Shown in pieces: positions 28,152 to 35,236 of a stretch of 64,000 nt of DNA (position 1 is the first letter of the stretch; every line of letters starts with the position of its first letter). Both the position numbers and the translations under genes were made by a program. A model generated the notes under the pieces. The model was given only the letters and a program-made list of their open reading frames with translations, did no database searches and was not told the DNA's origin. The stretch covers positions 1-64,000 of the forward strand of contig NZ_KQ949025.1 of NCBI RefSeq assembly GCF_001514285.1, given 5' to 3'. Source of the stretch: Streptomyces sp. DSM 15324 (GTDB lineage: Bacteria; Actinomycetota; Actinomycetes; Streptomycetales; Streptomycetaceae).

Positions 28152-28520
28152 TCAGGCATGATCAAGACCCGGTTGCGAGCGGAATACCTCTCGGATGGCA
28201 ACCGGGTCCGTGGGAATCATGTGGAGCGGGACCATACTATGTGTGCGGTATTGCTCCCTCTGGTTGCCAGAGATGAAGAACCCTCGGTCCGGCAACCAAG
28301 CTCGCCCGTCCCGGCGGAAGCGGACGACCCCGAAACCGATGTACGCCTTCTCTCCCGATTCGGCCAGCGTGTTGGAAAAGATGTAACGAAACGTCCGGGT
28401 CTTTTTGTCCAAGTAGCTGACCTCGGTGGTCCAGTGACAGAACGGCCTGCCGTCATTGTGGTAGTTGGTTCCGTCAAACGCCGACATGCCTCGACGCTTG
28501 TTGAATCTGATCTCACTCAT
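28152..28520 (-). CDS. Hypothetical protein, low GC for the region
   Basis: A 122-residue protein (FDGTNYHNDGRPFCHWTTEV … YIGFGVVRFRRDGRAWLPD) with many aromatic residues and no domain I recognise. Its base composition is visibly less GC-rich than neighbouring core genes, consistent with acquisition by transfer. No strong ribosome site precedes ATG 28520, so the start is uncertain. No nearby gene suggests a role. Confidence 0.5.
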   Translation of the reverse strand: MSEIRFNKRRGMSAFDGTNYHNDGRPFCHWTTEVSYLDKKTRTFRYIFSNTLAESGEKAYIGFGVVRFRRDGRAWLPDRGFFISGNQREQYRTHSMVPLHMIPTDPVAIREVFRSQPGLDHA

Positions 28521-28965
28521 ACTGCACCGCTGTTCGGCGAGCGGAGCCGTAGCGGTTCTGGACTACCCACGCCAAGCGACACGGAAGCCTCTGGCGCCCT
28601 CAGGGGTGAGGGCCGCCGACAACGCGGGACCGGCCGGGCAGTCGTCCCGCACTCGGTACCCGTAGGGGGCGAGCCACTCCGATCACCTCATCGCCTCATC
28701 GCCTCATCGTCCCTGGGTACTTGAGGCCTTCCGGCACAGCCGCTTCGGTGGAAGTGCCGCTGCGGGTCGTCATGGAGGATGAGAGGGGTGGGGATCCATG
28801 GCTTGCAACCAGAGTCCCGAGGTGGCTCCCGGGGACCTTTGTGCCCACCCGGGCGGCACTGACAGCGGGCAGCAGTCGGCACTCAGCCCCACGGCCCCCG
28901 ACCGGTCTGCCCGGTCAGGGGCCGTCCTTTTCCGGGCGCGGGGCGCGTTCGGGGGGTGGCAGGGG
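28521..28965. terminator. Gene-poor stretch with strong terminator at 28891–28930
   Basis: ACGGCCCCCGACCGG (28891–28905) pairs with CCGGTCAGGGGCCGT (28911–28925) and is followed by CCTTTT on the plus strand, a good intrinsic terminator. Three CCTCATCG-type 8-bp repeats lie at 28685–28709. A small plus-strand frame from ATG 28798 (MACNQSPEVAPGDLCAHPGG) has a purine-rich leader but runs through the hairpin; I cannot confirm it. Confidence 0.6.
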
Positions 28966-29337
28966 TCAGGTGCGGCTCTTGGAGCGGTAGAGGTACGTCG
29001 TCAGCGGGGCGAAGATCCAGCTGACGCTGACCGCGTAGACCAGTAGCAGGAGCATCGTGGCCAGTACGCCGCGCACTCCGCCGTCGGGGCGGAAGCCGGG
29101 CGCCAGGCCGACGGCCGTCGTGGTGGTCAAGACAGCGTGCGTGCCATGGTGGCCTGGGAGTTTGGTGAGGTCGAGTGACCGGGCCCCGTCGGGGAAGGCA
29201 CAGCAGCTCGGCCCGGACCCGGTAGCCGTGCGCCCTGCCGAAGCCGCGGACCACCCCGCGGACCACCCCGAGGACGGAGCACCCCGAGGATCAAGAGCTA
29301 CGGCGTCGTCATCATCCGTCTCGTCCAGGACGCCCAC
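28966..29337 (-). pseudogene. Possible remnant of a membrane transport protein
   Basis: A 123-codon frame whose first 60 residues are low in complexity and whose last 45 contain one hydrophobic helix, RGVLATMLLLLVYAVSVSWIF. That segment loosely resembles the final part of ABC-2 (DrrB-type) permeases, which are normally ~250 residues. No ATPase gene is adjacent. I read it as a decayed fragment, but it could be a short orphan membrane protein or not a gene at all. Confidence 0.25.
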
Positions 29338-29551
29338 CGGTCAGGGGCAGCACCGGGGCGTTGCCGCTCGGCATCGGGACCGCGCCGGCGACGGTGCTGC
29401 GCGAGGGGCACCGATGTGCTGCGGCGCAGCAGGGTCGGCGGCGGGGCAGCGTCCGGCTCCGGCGGAGAGGCACAGAGAGGCGGGAATCGGCCCGCTTCCC
29501 GGAGGAGAGCTGCTCGGGGAGGCCGTCACCCGGTGCCTGAACCGGCCCGGT

Positions 29552-31219
29552 TCACAGCAGGTCCGCCCAACTCCCCCAGCCGCTGCTCGCCTTGCTCACC
29601 CGGGCCTTGAAGGCGCCCGTCCCCGTGCCGGCGTAGAAGTACAGGGCGCCCGCGGACGTCGTGGCCATCAGGTCGGGTTTGCCGTCGCCGTTGGCGTCGC
29701 CGGGCGAGAAGAGCTTCTTGTAGGCCTGCCAGCCCGTTCCGACCTTCACCCGGGCGGCGAAGGGCGCGGTGGCCGAGCCCGTGCCCGCGTAGCGCCACAG
29801 GGTGCCCGAGGTGTCCCGGGCCAGGAGGTCCGGGCGGCCGTCTCCGGTGAAGTCGCCCGCGCCGAGCAGGGCGTTGTAGCGCTGCCAGCCGGTGCTGATC
29901 TTGGCCGGGGCGGCGACCGAGGTGCCGGTGCCGTCGCCCGGGTAGAGGTAGAGGGTGCCGGCGCCGGTGACGGCCAGCAGATCGCTCCTGCCGTCGCCGG
30001 TCACGTCACCGGGGCCCACGATCCGGCGGTAGGAGGTGGAGCCCGTGGCGAGGGTGGGGTCCGAGAGGGCGTAGTACGCCGGGTTGGTCAGTCTGCCCGT
30101 GCCGACGGAGTGGACGACCAGGTCCGCCAGGCCGTTCTGGCGCAGGGAGACGGCGTAGGACAGGCGGGTGGTGGAGGTGGGCCAGCCCGTGCCGACGAGG
30201 AGTCTGCCGGTGAGGGTGCCCGTGCCGCTCACCTGGTAGCTGTAGACCGCGCCGGCCGAGGTGCGGGCCAGCGCACCGAACTTGCCGTAGTGCGGGTTGT
30301 TCCCCGCCCCCGCGAACTGGGTCACCTTGCCCCAGCCCTTGCTGCGGGCGGCCCTGGCGCCGAAGGTGCCGGTGCCGGTGCCGGGGTAGAACCAGAGCTG
30401 ACCGGCGAAGTCCCTGGCCAGCAGGTCGGTCCTGCCGTCGCCGTCCCAGTCGCCGCCGCCGATGATCTGGCCGTACGAGGCCCACTCGGTCTTCGTGTCC
30501 TTGACCCTGGCGTTGAAGGTGCCGCCCTTCTTGCCCGTGTAGCGGTAGAGGACCCCCGCCGGGGTGCGGGCCAGGACGTCGCCGACACCGTCGCCGTTGA
30601 GGTCACCGGCGCCGATCAGCTGGTCGTACTGCTGCCAGCCCGTGCCGACCGTCACCCGGCTGCCGAAGGCACCGGTGCCCGTGCCGGGGTAGTAGTACAG
30701 GGTGCCGCCCGGGGTGCGGGCCAGCAGGTCGGCCTTGCCGTCGCTGTTCAGGTCGCCCGGGGCGACGACCTTGTCGTAGATCTGCCAGCCGGACGCGACC
30801 GTGCGGTACGAACCCAGACCGCCGGGGGTGCGGGCGTAGACGCCGGTGTGGAAGTAGAGCACACCGGCCGGGCTCAGGGTCAGCACGTCCTGGACGCCGT
30901 CCGAGTCGAGGTCGCCCGGGGTCAGGACGTCCTTGACCTTGGCCACGTCCGTGTCGAGGGCCATCGTCTCGGCCGCGCCGGTGTTGACGTACAGCTGGCC
31001 CGCCACATTGCGGTAGACGAGGTCGGACGTGCCGTCCCCGTCGAAGTCGCCGCGCGCCGGTGCGGTCGCGTCCGCGTCGCCGGGCGTCAGTACGAAGACG
31101 CCGGCCACCAGCACCGCCACCGTGCCGGCCAGCGCCGAGGTCTTCCGCGCGCGGGGGCGGCGGCGCCCGGAACGGCGCCCGGTACCTGCCTCGTGCCGCC
31201 GGGATCGGAGGGTGAACAC
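29552..31219 (-). CDS. Secreted FG-GAP/VCBS repeat protein
   Basis: A 555-residue exported protein. A very basic N-terminus (RRSGRRRPRARK) precedes a hydrophobic signal, SALAGTVAVLVAGVFVLTP. The rest consists of FG-GAP-like blades of about 48 residues containing D-x-D/N-x-D-G calcium loops (DFDGDGTSDLVYR, DLNSDGKADLLARTPGGTLYYYPGTG). These normally form beta-propellers for protein or surface binding. No enzymatic domain is present. GTG 31219 lies 17 nt after the PhoD gene with GGAG upstream, so the two are probably co-transcribed. Confidence 0.88.
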   Translation of the reverse strand: MFTLRSRRHEAGTGRRSGRRRPRARKTSALAGTVAVLVAGVFVLTPGDADATAPARGDFDGDGTSDLVYRNVAGQLYVNTGAAETMALDTDVAKVKDVLTPGDLDSDGVQDVLTLSPAGVLYFHTGVYARTPGGLGSYRTVASGWQIYDKVVAPGDLNSDGKADLLARTPGGTLYYYPGTGTGAFGSRVTVGTGWQQYDQLIGAGDLNGDGVGDVLARTPAGVLYRYTGKKGGTFNARVKDTKTEWASYGQIIGGGDWDGDGRTDLLARDFAGQLWFYPGTGTGTFGARAARSKGWGKVTQFAGAGNNPHYGKFGALARTSAGAVYSYQVSGTGTLTGRLLVGTGWPTSTTRLSYAVSLRQNGLADLVVHSVGTGRLTNPAYYALSDPTLATGSTSYRRIVGPGDVTGDGRSDLLAVTGAGTLYLYPGDGTGTSVAAPAKISTGWQRYNALLGAGDFTGDGRPDLLARDTSGTLWRYAGTGSATAPFAARVKVGTGWQAYKKLFSPGDANGDGKPDLMATTSAGALYFYAGTGTGAFKARVSKASSGWGSWADLL

Positions 31220-31235
31220 ATGCTCTCCCGGAGGG

Positions 31236-33074
31236 TCAGGGGGTGGTGGAGGCGACGGGGGTGACGGGAACGCCGGAGCCGCCAGGGGTGCCGGAGGAGG
31301 CGTCGGAGGGGAGGTCGGGGGGCGTCCCGGAGGCGGTGTCGGCGGTCGCGTCCGCCGTGGCCGTCGCCTCTTCCGGGGTGGAGGCCGGGGAAGGCGTCGC
31401 CGGCCCGGCCGGGTCGGCGGTGGCCGTCGCCCCGTCCGTCCCGGACGGTGAGTCCTGCGCGCTCGCCGCCGTCTCCCGCTCCACGCCCACCTGGTACACG
31501 CCCGGCACCCCGTCCTCCACCCGGAAGGTCGCGGCCGTCGCCGTCGTGCCGTTCTTCGTGAGCACCGTGGAGATCGCCCGCAGCCGGGCCTCGATGCCGT
31601 CGGCGGTGATGTCGAGGAGGAGATAGCCGCGCCGGGCGTCGATCATCTTCCAGTGCGGGTTGTCCGCCAGCTTGGGCGCCCACTCGGCGGCGAAGGCGGC
31701 CAGGTCCTCGTCGCCGCTGCTGGAGATGGACGTCCCGACGAACTCCGCGCCGACCACGGCCGAGTCGGGGTCGGCGAAGTCCAGCTTGAGGTCGCTGACG
31801 ATGGTGCGGTGACGGTCGCCGGACAGCACGACCGGGTTGCGGACGTCCTGGAACTCGGCCAGCAGGGCGGCGCGTTCCTTCTGGTAGCCGTCCCAGGCGT
31901 CGTACGACCACTCCTTGCCGACCCCCGCCAGGAAGTCGGTCTCGGCCATCATCACCTGGGAGGCGACCAGGTTCCAGCGCGCACCGGAGCCGCTCATGCT
32001 CTGCACCAGCCACTCCCGCTGGGTGTCGCCCATGATGACGCGGCCGTTCTGCAGCGCGCCGGCGGCGGTGGTCGCCTGGTCGTCGCGGTACTGCCGGGTG
32101 TCCAGGACGTGCAGCCGGGCCAGGGTGCCGAAGTCGAGGGAGCGGTACATCTGGACGTCCGGGCCGCTGGGCCGCTGCGCGGTCCGGATCGGCATGTGCT
32201 CGTAGAAGGCCTGGAAGGCGGCGGCACGGCGGGCCCGGAACTTGGCGGTGGGCCAGGCCACCGGGTCGTTCGCCACGTCACCGGCCCAGTCCTGCTCCAC
32301 CTCGTGGTCGTCGAAGACGACGACGAACGGGGCGGCGGCACGCATCGCCTGGAGGTCCGGGTCGGTGTTGTACTGCTCGTGGCGGGCCCGGTACTGGGCG
32401 AGCGTGACGGGCTGTCCGGTGCCCTCGTGGCGGCGGACGCGGTACGAGTACGCGGAGCTCTCGTAGATGTAGTCGCCGACGAACAGCACCAGGTCCGGCT
32501 GCTGTGCGCGCATGTCCCGGTAGGCGGTGAAGTAGCCGTGCTGCCAGTTCTGGCAGGAGGCGAGCGCGATCCGCAGGTTCTCGGGGGTGCTGCCGGCGGC
32601 AGGGGTGGTACGGGTGCGGCCGGTGGGGGAGGTTCGGTCCAGCGCCTTGAACCGGTACCAGTAGTCGGTGGCCGGCGTCAGACCCGTGACGTCCACGTGG
32701 ACGCTGTGCCCGAGGCTGCCGCTCGCGGTCGCCGTACCGCTCCTGACGATCGAGGTGAATCCGCTGTCCGCGGCGAGTTCCCAGGTCACGGGCACCGTGG
32801 GCGGCAGGATTCCGGAGTTGCCCGGGGTCGCGGGCAGCACCCTCGTCCACAGCACGATCGCGGTGGGCAGGGGATCTCCGGAGGCGACGCCGAGCTTGAA
32901 GACCGTGCCGCTCACCTCCGCGCCCGCGCCGGCCGCGGCGGCCGCGCCGCTCACCGAGGCGGAGGCGCGCTCCGGCAGCAGCTGCCCGGCGGCGGCCGCC
33001 CCCGCGGCTCCCAGAGTCACGGCTCCTGCGCCCAGGAACCTGCGTCGGCGCATGGCATGGTCGCTCGACTGCAC
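31236..33074 (-). CDS. PhoD-family alkaline phosphatase/phosphodiesterase, Tat-exported
   Basis: A 612-residue PhoD-type enzyme. The twin-arginine signal RRRRFLGAGAVTLGAAGAAAA is at about residues 9–29. An N-terminal Ig-like domain (FKLGVASGDPLPTAIVLWTRV) precedes the metallophosphatase core: LASCQNWQHGYFTAY, LVLFVGDYIYE, VVFDDHEVEQDW and VLSGDRHRTIV. Members hydrolyse phosphodiesters such as teichoic acids. The last ~100 residues are Ala/Thr/Ser/Pro-rich, a possible wall-spanning linker. GTG 33074 has GGAAAGG 8 nt upstream. No PHO box was recognised. Confidence 0.9.
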   Translation of the reverse strand: MQSSDHAMRRRRFLGAGAVTLGAAGAAAAGQLLPERASASVSGAAAAAGAGAEVSGTVFKLGVASGDPLPTAIVLWTRVLPATPGNSGILPPTVPVTWELAADSGFTSIVRSGTATASGSLGHSVHVDVTGLTPATDYWYRFKALDRTSPTGRTRTTPAAGSTPENLRIALASCQNWQHGYFTAYRDMRAQQPDLVLFVGDYIYESSAYSYRVRRHEGTGQPVTLAQYRARHEQYNTDPDLQAMRAAAPFVVVFDDHEVEQDWAGDVANDPVAWPTAKFRARRAAAFQAFYEHMPIRTAQRPSGPDVQMYRSLDFGTLARLHVLDTRQYRDDQATTAAGALQNGRVIMGDTQREWLVQSMSGSGARWNLVASQVMMAETDFLAGVGKEWSYDAWDGYQKERAALLAEFQDVRNPVVLSGDRHRTIVSDLKLDFADPDSAVVGAEFVGTSISSSGDEDLAAFAAEWAPKLADNPHWKMIDARRGYLLLDITADGIEARLRAISTVLTKNGTTATAATFRVEDGVPGVYQVGVERETAASAQDSPSGTDGATATADPAGPATPSPASTPEEATATADATADTASGTPPDLPSDASSGTPGGSGVPVTPVASTTP

Positions 33075-33291
33075 GCGTGTGCCTTTCCCCCGGAAGGCGG
33101 TGCGCTGCGCGGCACCGGTGAAAGTGATCGCCGTGGATTCTATGCAATACCCTCACAGTCGTGGCCGCGGGGGCATGATCCGTTGATCTGCCCGCCCCGT
33201 CGGCCCGCCCGTCCACCTCCCTGTCCACCCGCCTGTCTCTCCGTCCGTCCGTCCGATGAAGCGTCCGTCCGCCGATGAAGCAGCAGGAGTC

Positions 33292-34023
33292 ATGCGCCGA
33301 CCGATGAGGTACGCCTTCGTGGCGGCCCTGCTCCTCGTGGGGGCGGCGGGCTGCTCGTCCGGCCCTGGTACGGCGTCCGGTGGCTCGCCCGACGTGTCGT
33401 CGGCCGAGACCGGGTACGTCCCGAGGGGTGGGTCCGGCGCGGGCTCGGCCCCGGACGCGGACCCGGACGCGAGCGCCGAAACCGACGACACCGGAAAGAC
33501 CGGGAAGACGGGGAAGACGGGGAAGACCGGCGAGGAACGTGCCGGTGCCGGTGCCGACCGGGGCACCTCAGGCCCGTCCGCCGGCGTGCTCTTCGGCGCC
33601 GATTCCCTGCCGAGTCCCGCCGCCGATCACTGCCGTACGCAGGAGCTGACGGCCGTGGCGCGGAGCACCGGGCAGGGCCGGGCCTCCGTCGTGCTCACCC
33701 ACGTGGGCGACGGCTCCTGCACGGTACGCGGCTTCCCCTCGCTGCTCTTCGAGGGCCGGACCGGGCGGACCGAACTGCCGGTGGACTGGGCCGGGTCGGC
33801 CGCCGAGGCCCCGAAGGTCACCCTCGGGCCGGGCGATTCCGCCGTCGCCGCGCTCACTTTCGCCAGCCTCGACGAGTGCGACGCGTTCCCCGGGCTCGAC
33901 GTCGTCCCGCCCGGGGAGTCACGGCCGCTGACCCCTGCCTTCACCGCCTCGGACGGCAGGAAGAAGGCGGTGCGCGTCTGCGACACCGGGGTGCGGGTCA
34001 AGGCGTTCGCGCCCTCGACGTGA
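33292..34023 (+). CDS. DUF4232 domain lipoprotein
   Basis: A 243-residue predicted lipoprotein. The signal MRYAFVAALLLVGAAGCSS ends in a lipobox Cys; then a Ser/Gly/Asp-rich linker with repeated TGKTGK, and a C-terminal DUF4232 domain from about residue 115 (HCRTQELTAVARSTGQGRASVVLTHVG, VRGFPSLLF). The start is uncertain: ATG 33256, 33292 and 33304 are all in frame, and AGGAG at 33285–33289 is too close to 33292. DUF4232 proteins are abundant in Streptomyces and their role is unknown. Confidence 0.8.
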   Translation: MRRPMRYAFVAALLLVGAAGCSSGPGTASGGSPDVSSAETGYVPRGGSGAGSAPDADPDASAETDDTGKTGKTGKTGKTGEERAGAGADRGTSGPSAGVLFGADSLPSPAADHCRTQELTAVARSTGQGRASVVLTHVGDGSCTVRGFPSLLFEGRTGRTELPVDWAGSAAEAPKVTLGPGDSAVAALTFASLDECDAFPGLDVVPPGESRPLTPAFTASDGRKKAVRVCDTGVRVKAFAPST

Positions 34024-34043
34024 GGACGCCCGCCGCCGGTGGG

Positions 34044-35111
34044 TCAGAGCGTGCGCGTGCTGTCCCGGACGCGTAGGTCCACGGGGACCAGGGTCAGCGG
34101 CGGTACCGGTGGCCGCGGGCCGGCGGAGGCGTCGATGCGGTCCAGCAGGATGCGCAGCGAGATGGTGCCGATGTCCGTGAAGTCCGTACGGATGGTGGTC
34201 AGCGGGGGCAGGAAGTGCGCGGCCTCCGGGATGTCGTCGTAGCCGACGACGCTGACGTCCTCGGGGACGCCGCGGCCGGCCTCGTGCAGGGCGCGCAGGA
34301 CGCCCAGGGCCATCTGGTCGTTGGAGACGAAGATCGCGGTGACGGACGGGTCCTTGGCGAGTGCGCGGCCCAGGTCGTAGCCGGAGTCGGCGCTCCAGTC
34401 GCCGATGAGCGGGGCGTGGATCTCGGCGCCGGCCGCCTTCAGGGTGTCCCGCCAGCTGTCGGCGCGGCGGTCGGCGGAGGTCCAGCCGGTCGGGCCCGCC
34501 ACATGCCGGACGGTTCTGTGGCCGAGGGACAGGAGGTGTTCGGTGGCCTTGCGGGCGCCGGTGCGGGCGTCCGAGGTGACCATGGGGGTGCCGTCGCCGA
34601 GGTCGTTGTCCATGACCACCAGCGGGGTGTCCAAGTGGGCCTCGGCCAGCGCCCGCGCGACCCGCAACTGGGGGGCGATCGCGATCACTCCGTCGGCGCC
34701 CTCGGCGGAGAGCCGGTCCGCCGCGCGGATGACGGTGTCCTTGTCGGCGGTGTCCAGGGCGATCGAGCTGACAAGGTAACCGGCCTCCTGTGCGGCCGTG
34801 TTGATGGCCGTGAGGGTGGAGGCGGGGCCGTAGCGCGCGGCGTCGAAGGAGATCACCCCGAGCATCCGGGTGCGGCCGCTGGCCAGGGAGCGGGCGCTGC
34901 TGCTCGGGCGGTAGCCGAGGGTGCGCATCGCCGCCCGGACGGCCTCGCGGGTCTCGGCGCGCACGGCCGGGTTGTCGTTGAGCACCCGGGAGACCGTCTG
35001 TTTGGAGACGCCGGCGAGTTTCGCCACGTCGTCCATCACGGGGCGCGTGCCGGCGAAGTTGCGGCGGCTGCGTCCCTTGGTCGCCGGGCCGTCGGCGGCG
35101 CCTTGGGTCAT
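34044..35111 (-). CDS. LacI-family transcriptional regulator
   Basis: A 355-residue regulator with an N-terminal helix-turn-helix and hinge (MDDVAKLAGVSKQTVSRVLN … YRPSSSARSLASG) and a periplasmic-binding-type sugar sensor (LGVISFDAARYGPASTL, VSNDQMALGVLRALHEAG, SVVGYDDIPEAAHFLPPLTT). It lies last on the strand after two GH35 genes, 125 nt behind the first. The palindrome GATGTTACCGGTAACATC at 40311–40328, over the promoter of those genes, is the expected type of site for this family. ATG 35111 is chosen over the upstream frame to 35276. Confidence 0.92.
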   Translation of the reverse strand: MTQGAADGPATKGRSRRNFAGTRPVMDDVAKLAGVSKQTVSRVLNDNPAVRAETREAVRAAMRTLGYRPSSSARSLASGRTRMLGVISFDAARYGPASTLTAINTAAQEAGYLVSSIALDTADKDTVIRAADRLSAEGADGVIAIAPQLRVARALAEAHLDTPLVVMDNDLGDGTPMVTSDARTGARKATEHLLSLGHRTVRHVAGPTGWTSADRRADSWRDTLKAAGAEIHAPLIGDWSADSGYDLGRALAKDPSVTAIFVSNDQMALGVLRALHEAGRGVPEDVSVVGYDDIPEAAHFLPPLTTIRTDFTDIGTISLRILLDRIDASAGPRPPVPPLTLVPVDLRVRDSTRTL

Positions 35112-35236
35112 GGTGGGTGCTCTGCTTCCTTCGGCCTGGACTGCTCCGCGGACCGGCCCGGCGCCGGCCGTGGATCCACCGGGCCTGCCCCGCCCGGCTG
35201 CCCACAGGATAGGCCGGGCGGGGTGCGGCGCCGGGG

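Noticed and set aside
26739..28520. Integrase or direct att repeat of the tRNA-Arg 3' end
   Set aside because: I looked for a second copy of the tRNA 3' segment and for an integrase gene and saw neither.
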